NCBI RefSeq assembly: GCF_900156415.1
Contig: NZ_FTNM01000005.1
Span: forward strand, 248,001-312,000
DNA from: Pontibacter lucknowensis
Lineage (GTDB): Bacteria; Bacteroidota; Bacteroidia; Cytophagales; Hymenobacteraceae
Length of the DNA: 64,000 nucleotides
Direction of reading: 5' to 3'
Numbering within the stretch: the first letter of the stretch is position 1; every line of letters begins with the position of its first letter. Under the pieces are notes generated by a model. It ran no database searches. It saw nothing but the letters and a program-made list of their open reading frames with translations, and was not told the DNA's origin. Of the stretch, positions 8,526 to 17,037 are shown piece by piece. A program made the position numbers and the translations under genes.

Positions 8526-9707
8526 ATGCGCCTACACAAGACCTTACTCGCCTCTTCGCTCCTGACTGCCGCACTAACCTTTTCCTGTAACGATGCGCAG
8601 CAGAATGCCAACGCTACTACTACCGAAACAGAGGCAGCTATAGCAGCTCCGAACTCACTTAAGGCTGCTTTTGAAGGTGAATTCACAATAGGCGCGGCAC
8701 TCAACGGACGACAGGCGATGGGCCAGGATGCGGACGCTATACCTGTCATCACGCAGCATTTCAACAGCCTCACAGCAGAGAACATCATGAAGTGGGGTCC
8801 TATCCACCCGGAGCCGGACAAGTATAACTTCGAGCCAGCCGATGCGTTGGTGGCGCTGAGCGAGCAGCATGGCATGGAGCTGATTGGCCATACCCTGGTG
8901 TGGCACAACCAGACACCGGACTGGGTGTTTGAGAACGGCAAAGGCAAGCCCGCCAGCAAAGCGCAACTGTTGCAGCGCATGGAAGGGCACATCCGCACCG
9001 TGGCGGGCAGGTATAAGGGCAAGGTGCACGGCTGGGATGTAGTGAACGAAGCGCTAAACGACGACGGCACGCTGCGACAGTCCAAGTGGCTGACCATTGC
9101 GGGTGAGGAATTTCTGGAAAAGGCTTACCGCCTGGCCAACGAAGTAGACCCTGAGGCCGAGCTGTACTACAACGACTACAACATGTGGAAGCCTGCCAAA
9201 CGCGACGGGGCCATCCGATTAGTGCGAAACCTGCAGGAGAAAGGTATACGCGTAGACGGCATCGGCATGCAAGGGCATTGGGGGCTGGAGAACCCCAGTA
9301 TAGCGCAGATCGAAGAGAGCATCATCGCCTTCTCTAAACTAGGCAAAGTAATGATCACTGAACTGGACATTGACGTGCTGCCCAACCCGAGCAACCGTAA
9401 CGGCGCCGACATCGACGCGACATTTGAGTTTGACGAGCAGTATAATGTCTACACCAACGGCCTACCTGATTCTGTGCAGCAGAAACTGGCCCAGCGCTAC
9501 GCCGACATCTTTGCGCTCTTCCGCAAGCACAGCGACAAAATCAGCCGCGTGACCTTCTGGGGAGTGTCTGATGCGAACTCCTGGCTCAATGACTGGCCGA
9601 TCAAGGGCCGCACCAGCTACCCGCTGTTATTCGACCGCAACTACCAACCGAAACCAGCCTTGGAGGCGGTATTGCAACCTGTAAACAAACAAGCCAACGC
9701 ACAATAA
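8526..9707 (+). CDS. GH10 endo-1,4-beta-xylanase lipoprotein
   Basis: Cleaves internal beta-1,4 links of xylan. The chosen ATG at 8526 (not the open frame from 8481) gives a lipoprotein signal with lipobox LTFSC (Cys21), so the enzyme is membrane anchored, probably on the outer membrane. The GH10 barrel follows: HTLVWHNQTPDW, acid/base Glu175 in WDVVNEAL and nucleophile Glu279 in ITELDID, plus the late WGVSDANSWL motif. The catalytic domain fills the protein; no binding module is seen. A 208-bp gap precedes it, so it may have its own promoter, and xylB follows 6 bp later. Confidence 0.96.
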   Translation: MRLHKTLLASSLLTAALTFSCNDAQQNANATTTETEAAIAAPNSLKAAFEGEFTIGAALNGRQAMGQDADAIPVITQHFNSLTAENIMKWGPIHPEPDKYNFEPADALVALSEQHGMELIGHTLVWHNQTPDWVFENGKGKPASKAQLLQRMEGHIRTVAGRYKGKVHGWDVVNEALNDDGTLRQSKWLTIAGEEFLEKAYRLANEVDPEAELYYNDYNMWKPAKRDGAIRLVRNLQEKGIRVDGIGMQGHWGLENPSIAQIEESIIAFSKLGKVMITELDIDVLPNPSNRNGADIDATFEFDEQYNVYTNGLPDSVQQKLAQRYADIFALFRKHSDKISRVTFWGVSDANSWLNDWPIKGRTSYPLLFDRNYQPKPALEAVLQPVNKQANAQ

Positions 9708-9713
9708 TTCTTT

Positions 9714-11198
9714 ATGCTTTTACTAGGTATAGATATAGGCACATCGTCCATCAAAGTATCTGTAGTAGACGCCCAAACGCAGGATTGCCTGGCCTCGGCG
9801 CAGTATCCGGAAGAAGAATCCGACATCATCTCCCCGAAGGCGGGATGGGCCGAGCAGTCACCGGAGATGTGGTGGGAGCACGCCAAGGCCGCGCTGCAAA
9901 AAGCCAACGCCACCGGCAGGTATAATCCGCAGGAAATCGGCGCGATCGGCATCGCCTATCAGATGCACGGCCTCGTGGTAGTGGACAAAGCGCAGCAGGT
10001 ACTCCGCAACTCCATCATCTGGTGCGACAGCCGCGCCGTGGAGATTGGCAACAAGGCCTTCAAAGCCATCGGCGAAGAGCGAAGCCTGGCCCGCCTGCTC
10101 AACTCTCCTGGCAACTTCACGGCCTCCAAACTGGCCTGGGTGAAAGCCAACGAACCGGAACTGTACTACAACATCGACAAAATCATGCTGCCCGGCGACT
10201 ACGTGGCCATGAAACTGACGGGCAGCATCACCACCAGCGTATCGGCGCTGTCAGAAGGCGTATTCTGGGATTTTCAGGATGACCAGCTGTCGGAGGACGT
10301 GCTCAACTACTACAAATTCGACAGGAACCTTATACCTGACATCAAACCTGTTTTCTCGGAGCACGGCGTTGTGAGCAAAATTGTGGCCGAAGAGCTGGGG
10401 CTGAAAGCAGGTATACCCGTGACCTATAAATCAGGGGACCAGCCGAACAATGCGCTGTCGCTGAACGTGCTGAAGCCCGGTGAAGTAGCCGCCACCGCAG
10501 GCACCTCGGGGGTAATATATGGCGTGAGCGACAAACTGATCTACGATCCGCAGTCGCGTGTGAACACCTTTGCCCACGTAAACTATGCCGGCGACGAAAA
10601 ACGATTGGGTGTGCTCCTCTGCATCAACGGCACGGGCAGCCTCAACCGCTGGATAAAAACCATTGCCGGCACGGGTATAAGCTACGCCGAGATGAACCAA
10701 CTGGCATCTGCTATACCTGTCGGCAGCAACGGGCTGCGCGTTATACCTTTCGGAAACGGGGCCGAACGCATGCTCAACAACAAAATCGTTGGCACCCACT
10801 TCCACCACATCGACCTGAACCTGCACACCAAGGCGCACCTGTTCCGCGGCGTGCAGGAGGGCATCGCCTTCGCCTTCCGCTACGGCTTGGATATTATGCG
10901 CGAGAACGGCATGAACCCCAACATCATCCGGGCAGGCAAAGCTAACCTTTTTCTGAGCGATTCCTTTACCGAAGCCTTTGTGAACGCCACGCATGTGCCC
11001 GTGGAGCTGTACCAGAACGACGGCAGCGTAGGCGCCGCACTGGGGGCAGGCATCGGGGTGAAAGCCTTTCAATCAGAGGAAGAGGCCTTTACCAACAGCA
11101 AGAAAATACAGGTGGTAGAGCCCAAAGCCATCGACCAGTACGAACCGGTGTACCAAGAGTGGAAAGCGCTGCTGGAGAAACAACTGAATGAAATTTAA
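9714..11198 (+). CDS. xylB: Xylulokinase
   Basis: Phosphorylates D-xylulose to xylulose 5-phosphate, feeding the pentose phosphate pathway. A 494-residue FGGY-family kinase: N-terminal phosphate-binding DIGTSSIK, the AWAEQ-like GWAEQSPEMWW, substrate segment GIAYQMHGLV, presumed catalytic Asp242 in KSGDQPNN, and the ATAGTSGV nucleotide loop. The start ATG lies 6 bp after the xylanase stop and xylA follows 26 bp downstream, so the three are almost surely cotranscribed. The order kinase-isomerase-transporter is common in Bacteroidota xylose loci. Confidence 0.96.
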   Translation: MLLLGIDIGTSSIKVSVVDAQTQDCLASAQYPEEESDIISPKAGWAEQSPEMWWEHAKAALQKANATGRYNPQEIGAIGIAYQMHGLVVVDKAQQVLRNSIIWCDSRAVEIGNKAFKAIGEERSLARLLNSPGNFTASKLAWVKANEPELYYNIDKIMLPGDYVAMKLTGSITTSVSALSEGVFWDFQDDQLSEDVLNYYKFDRNLIPDIKPVFSEHGVVSKIVAEELGLKAGIPVTYKSGDQPNNALSLNVLKPGEVAATAGTSGVIYGVSDKLIYDPQSRVNTFAHVNYAGDEKRLGVLLCINGTGSLNRWIKTIAGTGISYAEMNQLASAIPVGSNGLRVIPFGNGAERMLNNKIVGTHFHHIDLNLHTKAHLFRGVQEGIAFAFRYGLDIMRENGMNPNIIRAGKANLFLSDSFTEAFVNATHVPVELYQNDGSVGAALGAGIGVKAFQSEEEAFTNSKKIQVVEPKAIDQYEPVYQEWKALLEKQLNEI

Positions 11199-11224
11199 CC
11201 TCATATAGCTAAACCGCAAACCTT

Positions 11225-12556
11225 ATGGCAAATCATACCTTATCCCAGACTGAATATTTCAAAGGCATCGACAAGATCAAGTTCGAGGGGCTTGAATCGG
11301 ACAATCCGCTGGCTTACCGCTGGTACGACGAGAACCGCGTGGTGGCAGGCAAAACCCTGAAAGAGCACATGCGCTTTGCCGTGGCCTACTGGCACTCTTT
11401 TAACGCCGACGGTTCTGACCCTTTTGGCGGACCTACGCTCAGGTTTGCCTGGAACAAACAGGACGACGTGATCGGCAGAGCCAAAGATAAAATGGACGCC
11501 GCTTTCGAGTTCATCTCCAAGCTGGGGCTGCCTTACTACTGTTTCCATGATGTGGACGTGGTGGACTACGGCAACGACATCCAGGAGAACGAGCGCCGAC
11601 TGCAGACCATGGTAGATTATGCCCAGCAAAAACAGCAGGAGACAGGTATAAAGCTCCTGTGGGGCACGGCCAACGTGTTTTCGCACAGCCGCTACATGAA
11701 CGGCGCCTCTACCAACCCCGACTTCCATGTGCTCACGCACGCGGCCGCGCAGGTAAAAGCAGCACTGGACGCTACCATCGCTTTGAACGGCGAAAACTAC
11801 GTGTTCTGGGGTGGTCGCGAAGGGTATATGACCTTGCTCAACACGAACATGAAGCGCGAACAGGAGCATTTTGCCCGCTTTCTGCACACGGCCAAAGACT
11901 ATGCCCGCAGCCAGGGCTTCAAGGGCACCTTCTTTATCGAGCCGAAGCCGATGGAGCCGACCAAGCACCAGTATGACTACGATGCCGCCACTGTGATCGG
12001 CTTCCTGCGCCAGTACGACCTGCTCGGTGACTTTAAACTGAACATCGAAGTGAACCACGCCACCCTGGCTGGCCATACCTTCCAGCACGAGCTGCAGGTG
12101 GCCGCTGATGCGGGTATGCTGGGCTCTATCGACGCGAACCGCGGCGACTACCAGAACGGCTGGGACACCGACCAGTTCCCGAACAACATCAACGAGCTGA
12201 CAGAGGCCATGCTGGTATTCCTGGAGGCGGGTGGTCTGCAGGGCGGCGGCATCAACTTCGACGCCAAGATCCGCAGAAACTCCACCGATCCGGCCGACCT
12301 GTTCTACGCCCACATCGGAGGTGCCGACACCTTTGCCCGCGCCCTGATTACGGCCGACAACATCCTGCAACACTCCGATTACAAAAAAATCCGGGAAGAG
12401 CGCTATGCCTCTTTTGACAGCGGCAAGGGCAAGGAGTTCGAGGAAGGCAAACTGACGCTGGAGAATCTGCGCGACTACGCTGTGGAGCAAGGTGAGCCGG
12501 AAGTGAGAAGTGGCCGCCAGGAGTACCTGGAGAACCTGATCAATCGCTTTATCTAG
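11225..12556 (+). CDS. xylA: Xylose isomerase
   Basis: Interconverts D-xylose and D-xylulose in the cytoplasm. At 443 residues it belongs to the longer class II xylose isomerases. Diagnostic motifs include FHDVDVVD with catalytic His108 and Asp111, VFWGGREGY, the metal-binding [17 protein letters not shown] and [10 protein letters not shown], and GSIDANRGD. It is followed after 24 bp by the transporter. A long open frame on the opposite strand across this gene is a shadow of its codon pattern. Confidence 0.98.
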   Translation: MANHTLSQTEYFKGIDKIKFEGLESDNPLAYRWYDENRVVAGKTLKEHMRFAVAYWHSFNADGSDPFGGPTLRFAWNKQDDVIGRAKDKMDAAFEFISKLGLPYYCFHDVDVVDYGNDIQENERRLQTMVDYAQQKQQETGIKLLWGTANVFSHSRYMNGASTNPDFHVLTHAAAQVKAALDATIALNGENYVFWGGREGYMTLLNTNMKREQEHFARFLHTAKDYARSQGFKGTFFIEPKPMEPTKHQYDYDAATVIGFLRQYDLLGDFKLNIEVNHATLAGHTFQHELQVAADAGMLGSIDANRGDYQNGWDTDQFPNNINELTEAMLVFLEAGGLQGGGINFDAKIRRNSTDPADLFYAHIGGADTFARALITADNILQHSDYKKIREERYASFDSGKGKEFEEGKLTLENLRDYAVEQGEPEVRSGRQEYLENLINRFI

Positions 12557-12580
12557 TAGTTGTTTCTAAACCCCATCTCT

Positions 12581-14035
12581 ATGCTAAAGAACGAAAACCT
12601 ATCGGCGGAGCAGAACTTACCCTACATCGCTGGCATCACGTTAATCGCCACCCTGGGCGGCCTCCTTTTCGGTTACGATACGGCCGTGATATCTGGTGCC
12701 GAGAAATCGGTGCAGCAGTACCTGATCACGAGCCAGGGCCTGAGCACCTGGGTACACGGGGCGACTATTTCCAGTGCCCTGATTGGGTGTATCATTGGAG
12801 GTGCCATTTCAGGGTTCTTCTCTTCTGGCATCGGCCGTAAGAAAACGCTGATCCTGGCGGCGTTCCTGTTCTTTCTCTCGGCGCTGGGTTCTGCATATCC
12901 GGAGTTTTTGTTCTTTAACCAGGGCGAACCCACTATGGGCCTGCTGTACATGTTCAACTTTTACCGCATCATTGGTGGTATAGGGGTAGGTCTGGCTTCG
13001 GCGGTTTGTCCGGTATACATCGGAGAGATCGCGCCAGCCAACCTGCGTGGTCGCCTGGTGTCACTCAATCAGTTTGCCATCATCTTTGGTATGCTGGTGG
13101 TATATTTCGTGAACTGGGGCATTGCCAGCGGACAGTCACCGGAGTGGCTCAATGAAGTGGGCTGGAGAAGGATGTTCCTGTCGGAGGCTATACCTGCTGG
13201 TTTATTTGGTGTGTTGCTCTTTTTCGTTCCGGAGTCGCCCCGCTACCTGAGCATGGTGGGCAAGGACCGCGAGGCACTGCAAATCCTGACAAAAGTAAAC
13301 GGCCCGTCACGCGCCAGCCTTATTTTGGCAGACATTAAAAACACGGTGGAGCACCACTCTGGCAAACTCTTGTCGTATGGCAAAACGGTAATCGTGATCG
13401 GTATTCTGCTCTCGGTTTTTCAGCAGTTTGTGGGCATCAACGTGGCCCTGTACTATGCGCCGCGCATTTTCGAAAGCATGGGTGCCGGCAAGGACGCCTC
13501 GATGCTGCAGACAGTTGTGATGGGTATCATCAACGTGATCTTCACGGTCGTGGCTATACTTACCGTTGACAGATGGGGCAGAAAACCACTGCTGATGGTG
13601 GGTTCAGTAGGTATGGCCATCGGCATGTTCGCTATTGCAGGTCTCTCCTATTTTGAGGTGATCGGTATCAGCACGCTCGTTTTCATCATCATCTACACGG
13701 CATCCTTTATGATGTCATGGGGACCGATCTGCTGGGTATTGATCTCGGAAATTTTCCCGAACAAGATCCGGGGTAAGGCAGTCGCGGTGGCCGTGGCGGC
13801 GCAGTGGGCAGCCAATTATTTCATCTCCTCTACTTACCCATCCATGATGGAGTTCAGCGGGGCCTTCACATACGGTTTTTATGGTGTGATGAGTGTGCTG
13901 TCGCTGCTGTTTGTCTGGAAGATGGTACCAGAGACAAAGAACAAGTCGCTGGAAGAGATGGAGGCGCTGTGGACCGGCGAGGCAGCTTCAGTCCGTCACA
14001 AGGCACCTGCCATGGCCGCTAAAACCAAAGCATAG
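12581..14035 (+). CDS. xylE: MFS sugar porter, D-xylose:H+ symporter type
   Basis: Twelve-helix major facilitator of the sugar porter family, importing xylose across the inner membrane. Family signatures are GYDTAVISGA in helix 1, the long conserved helix 4-5 block with GEIAPANLRGRL, PESPRYL before the central loop, QQFVGINVALYYAP in helix 7 (very close to XylE), DRWGRKPL and the final PETKNKSLEEME. The frame opens with TTG at 12560, but the ATG at 12581 is the natural start. It ends the xyl series and is followed by a stem-loop with a T-run. Confidence 0.93.
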   Translation: MLKNENLSAEQNLPYIAGITLIATLGGLLFGYDTAVISGAEKSVQQYLITSQGLSTWVHGATISSALIGCIIGGAISGFFSSGIGRKKTLILAAFLFFLSALGSAYPEFLFFNQGEPTMGLLYMFNFYRIIGGIGVGLASAVCPVYIGEIAPANLRGRLVSLNQFAIIFGMLVVYFVNWGIASGQSPEWLNEVGWRRMFLSEAIPAGLFGVLLFFVPESPRYLSMVGKDREALQILTKVNGPSRASLILADIKNTVEHHSGKLLSYGKTVIVIGILLSVFQQFVGINVALYYAPRIFESMGAGKDASMLQTVVMGIINVIFTVVAILTVDRWGRKPLLMVGSVGMAIGMFAIAGLSYFEVIGISTLVFIIIYTASFMMSWGPICWVLISEIFPNKIRGKAVAVAVAAQWAANYFISSTYPSMMEFSGAFTYGFYGVMSVLSLLFVWKMVPETKNKSLEEMEALWTGEAASVRHKAPAMAAKTKA

Positions 14036-14067
14036 CATCTCGTATTTTTTGATTGTTTTTTTTGAAG

Positions 14068-14123
14068 AGTCTGTCAGGTATAGCAGGAGTGTTTCTTCTG
14101 ATTGTCTGGCAGACTTCTTTTTT
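14068..14123 (+). terminator. Terminator after the xylose transporter
   Basis: AGTCTGTCAG (14068-14077) pairs with CTGGCAGACT (14106-14115) with one G-U pair, and a run of seven T follows. The long loop carries a copy of the AGGTATAGC word. Confidence 0.65.
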
Positions 14124-14144
14124 ACCTTGCTTGTTGCTGAATAC

Positions 14145-14170
14145 AAAAAAAGGAGCTTCGTCCGCTCCTT
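14145..14170 (-). terminator. Terminator of the TetR gene
   Basis: On the minus strand AAGGAGC pairs with GCTCCTT (14150-14156 with 14164-14170, 7-nt loop) followed by seven T. It lies 35 bp beyond the TetR stop and faces the plus-strand terminator at 14068. Confidence 0.85.
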
Positions 14171-14204
14171 AAACCTGTAGTACAATAAAGGTCCGGCCTT
14201 GCCC

Positions 14205-14741
14205 TTACGACGCAGCGTACTTGGCTTTTATCAACTCCACCATTTTTCTGTAATGCTCTTTGTCACCGTTAGTCACGAAGAGTCGCCAGAGTCCTTCCAC
14301 GAGTAGCATCAACACTTCCGATTCCATTTCGGGATCTTTGTAGCCCAACTCCCTGAATGCTTCCACCAGTTTCTGCATCACGGAGTGGGTATAACGGTTG
14401 TGATGCTTCTGCGCGATCTCGTCATCAACCAACCGAAACTGCATACGCCAGAAATTCCTTTCGTCTTCTACCAGCCGCTGGGGCATATCCAGCACACTGC
14501 TGATCAGTTTCAGCGGGTCATTCTCCATGGCCAGGCCTTTACTCTTGTCCGTAATGCGCCTGTAACCTGCCTTGATTACTTCTTCCAGCAGGTTCGATTT
14601 GTTAATGTAGTGCTTAAAAATAAGTCCTTCTGAAACATCAGCTTCCCTGGCAATGAGACTTGTTGGAGTAGCCTCGTATCCCCTATCGGCAAACAGGTCC
14701 AACGCTGTTTCTAAAATATGCTCTTTCTTTGATTTATACAT
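14205..14741 (-). CDS. TetR/AcrR-family transcriptional regulator
   Basis: A 178-residue DNA-binding repressor. Residues 7-55 form the TetR helix-turn-helix (ILETALDLFADRGYEATPTS, then IAREADVSEGLIFKHY), with the usual invariant Gly and Phe-Lys-His-Tyr end. The all-helical C-terminal ligand domain is variable and gives no effector clue. It stands alone, with its own terminator and no obvious target operon nearby; the target is unknown. Confidence 0.9.
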   Translation of the reverse strand: MYKSKKEHILETALDLFADRGYEATPTSLIAREADVSEGLIFKHYINKSNLLEEVIKAGYRRITDKSKGLAMENDPLKLISSVLDMPQRLVEDERNFWRMQFRLVDDEIAQKHHNRYTHSVMQKLVEAFRELGYKDPEMESEVLMLLVEGLWRLFVTNGDKEHYRKMVELIKAKYAAS

Positions 14742-15051
14742 TCTGATGAAGGACTAAAGGTTTCTAAGGAAATGCAACCTAAAATGCACCAACGGTACAA
14801 TCCGGAAGCATGTAGATTGATTTTATGCAAAAATAAAAGCTTGCCAGACAAACTGAAAGTGCAACGCCGACGATCAGAATAAATTTAAAGATTATTTAAT
14901 AATAAAGCTATTCAGGCAGTGGCTATAGACTTATACATTCCGGTGATTTCTTACAAAAAGTAACCCCGCCAGTTTATCTCCAGCGGGGCTCTTTGCAATG
15001 CTGCTATACGAACTGCCAGGGTATACCCTGTTGCACAAATTTGCCACTAAC
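14742..15051. other. Gap between TetR and MreB genes
   Basis: 310 bp with no plausible gene. It contains the mreB-side terminator (14953-14990), a palindromic GGGTATACCC copy of the window-wide word at 15019, and an AT-rich segment near 14880-14940 that could hold the tetR promoter. Confidence 0.5.
14953..14990 (-). terminator. Terminator of the rnk-mreB unit
   Basis: On the minus strand CCCCGC pairs with GCGGGG around a 13-nt loop, followed by five T. The stem and loop are nearly the same as in the ssrA terminator at 34573-34607. Confidence 0.7.
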
Positions 15052-16074
15052 TCAGCGCATCAAAAACTGGAAGCGGTCGATATTTCGCATAGCCGTGCCC
15101 GTGCCCCGCACCACAGCGCGGAGTGGGTCTTCCACCACGTGGGTGGGCAGTTTCGTTCGGGCAGCTATCCGTTTGTCCAGACCACGCAGCAGAGCGCCGC
15201 CACCGGTCAGGTAGATACCGGTCTGGTGAATGTCTGCGGAGAGCTCAGGTGGTGTCATCTCCAGTGTTTTCATCACCGCCTCTTCTATTTTGGAAAGTGA
15301 GCGATCCAGAAAAAAAGCGACATCCGTATAGGAAACGTGTATCTGTTTCGGCAGACCTGTGAGCAGGTCACGGCCTTTGATGGCCACATCAGCAGGTGGA
15401 TCCTGCAGCTCAGGCAGGGCAGCACCTACTTCCAGCTTGATCCGTTCGGCGGTAGACTGTCCGATCAACAGGTTGTGGTGTTTGCGCATGTAGTGCACAA
15501 TATCGGCATTAAAGCTTTCGCCCGCTACCTTCAGGGATTGGTCGCAGACAATCCCGCTCAAGGCAATCACGGCGATTTCGGTGGTACCTCCCCCAATGTC
15601 CACAATCATGTGCCCGTTCGGTTCCTCCACATCCAGCCCGATACCGATGGCCGCAGCAATTGGTTCGTGCACCAGGTATAGCTCCCTCGCCCCAGAAATA
15701 ACGGCCGAGTCGCGTATAGCGCGTTTCTCTACCTCGGTTATACCGGAAGGCACACAAACCACCATCCGGAACGAAGCACCCAGCTTCCTTTTCCCTCCAT
15801 TAATGAGCTGCAGCATCCCCTTCATCATGTGCTCTGCGGCATGAAAGTCAGCGATCACGCCATCTTTCATCGGCCGCACAATACGGATGTCTTCATGCGC
15901 CTTTCCCTCCATCTGCATCGCCTTACGGCCAATGGCCAGCACTTTTCCTGATGAACGGCTGTAGGCTACAATGGCAGGCTCGTCCACCACCACCTTGTCG
16001 CCTTGCATCACCAGAAAATTGGCTGTGCCCAGATCAATGGCAATATCCTCTCTGAAAAAATCTAAAAAACCCAT
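15052..16074 (-). CDS. mreB: MreB/Mbl-type actin-like rod-shape protein
   Basis: Bacterial actin that forms membrane-attached filaments guiding cell-wall synthesis. The 340-residue protein has the N-terminal amphipathic-type MGFLDFFRED, phosphate-1 motif DLGTANFLV, VCVPSGITEVEKRA, phosphate-2 motif MIVDIGGGTTEIAVI, and the adenosine segment YLTGGGALLRGLD. It lacks neighbouring mreC, mreD, mrdA or rodA, unlike the standard mre operon, so it is probably a second, stand-alone paralogue. It starts 50 bp after the GreA/Rnk-type gene and probably shares its transcript. The paralogue claim rests on context only. Confidence 0.9.
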   Translation of the reverse strand: MGFLDFFREDIAIDLGTANFLVMQGDKVVVDEPAIVAYSRSSGKVLAIGRKAMQMEGKAHEDIRIVRPMKDGVIADFHAAEHMMKGMLQLINGGKRKLGASFRMVVCVPSGITEVEKRAIRDSAVISGARELYLVHEPIAAAIGIGLDVEEPNGHMIVDIGGGTTEIAVIALSGIVCDQSLKVAGESFNADIVHYMRKHHNLLIGQSTAERIKLEVGAALPELQDPPADVAIKGRDLLTGLPKQIHVSYTDVAFFLDRSLSKIEEAVMKTLEMTPPELSADIHQTGIYLTGGGALLRGLDKRIAARTKLPTHVVEDPLRAVVRGTGTAMRNIDRFQFLMR

Positions 16075-16123
16075 TCTTTATGGTAAAAATATTCTCCTCC
16101 GACAGACCAATCCGGCCGGTAAA

Positions 16124-16528
16124 TTAAAGGGCCAGATCGCCTGCAGCTTCGGGTTGATACAAAATCTCCAGCACCTCGTACACCACCGTGCCTTTAGGGC
16201 CCGGCCGCTCCACCTTGTCACCTACTTTGCAGCCCAGTATGGCCGTCCCCACTGGTGCCAGCACTGAGATTTTGAACTTCGGTAAGTCAGCGTCCTTGGG
16301 GTATACCACAGTCAGTTCCATCTCGGCACCGCTTTTCAGCTCCTTCAGCTTCACCAGCGAGTTCATGGTTACCACATTCTCCGGAATCTCCTCGGAGGCT
16401 ACCACTTTCGCTCGCTTCAGTTCCCTGCTGAGGGCCTCTACGGAATGGGCACCGCTTACCTGGCGCTGCACCTGTACCAGGTTGTGCAGCCGTTGTAAAT
16501 CCTTTTCTGTTACATAAATCGGGTTCAT
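16124..16528 (-). CDS. GreA/GreB C-terminal-domain protein (Rnk-like)
   Basis: A 134-residue protein with a short N-terminal helical region (EKDLQRLHNLVQV) and a GreA/GreB FKBP-like C-terminal domain: VTMNSLVKLKEL, ELTVVYPKDAD, LAPVGTAILGCKVGDKVE. It lacks the full coiled coil of GreA, so it fits the Rnk group that binds RNA polymerase near the secondary channel, rather than a transcript-cleavage factor. It lies directly upstream of mreB on the same strand. Confidence 0.85.
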   Translation of the reverse strand: MNPIYVTEKDLQRLHNLVQVQRQVSGAHSVEALSRELKRAKVVASEEIPENVVTMNSLVKLKELKSGAEMELTVVYPKDADLPKFKISVLAPVGTAILGCKVGDKVERPGPKGTVVYEVLEILYQPEAAGDLAL

Positions 16529-17037
16529 ATCATTGGTATTTTAAAGCTTTGAAAAATCTTGCAGGTATAGCGCCTTGCCATGCCCCAAAGGCAGACGCAA
16601 AACCTCCAGCGCATGCAGCACGGAGGTTTTAAAAAAATTAAACACGCAAAAACTCCCTTACTTGCAGCCTTTGTGCTGCGTAAAGGTGTTTTGCGAAAAG
16701 ATAAATGCTAGAATATTGAACAGGGATAACCTGTAGCAAGGTATGGTGGCTTGCGCCCGGGGCCGGAGGTTTCCGGCTTACTTAATGAAGGCCTTAGGGG
16801 CTGTATAAAAGAAAAGACAATAGCCATTCAGCACATCACTTTGAGATACGTGATGCGATGCCGCAACAAAGCCTGTAAGCGGCTCTGAAAAGAGATGAAT
16901 TTTTCTGTTAGGTGGCAGCACGGTTCTGATAGTATTCTTTCAAAGTAACGGATAAAGCCCCATAAAAGCAAGGAAACAACCACTTTACCGGCTATACTTG
17001 TCCTTACAGCAGCTACAATTGCCGCACAATGCTTCAG
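16529..17037. other. Gap between the Rnk-like gene and the porin gene
   Basis: 509 bp without a convincing gene. It holds the symmetrical hairpin at 16599-16630, copies of the window-wide word at 16563 and 16993, and presumably the rnk promoter. No clear terminator for the porin operon was seen next to 17038. Confidence 0.5.
16599..16630. other. Symmetrical hairpin upstream of the Rnk-like gene
   Basis: AAAACCTCC (16599-16607) and GGAGGTTTT (16622-16630) form a 9-bp stem with a 14-nt loop. Both flanks are A/T runs, so it could end transcription in either direction. No gene close by clearly needs it; it may mark the end of an unseen small RNA. Confidence 0.45.

Noticed and set aside
11240-12490. 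416-codon open frame on the minus strand opposite xylA
   Set aside because: Low-complexity Val/His/Leu-rich product without family motifs; xylA on the plus strand is unmistakable. Shadow frame.
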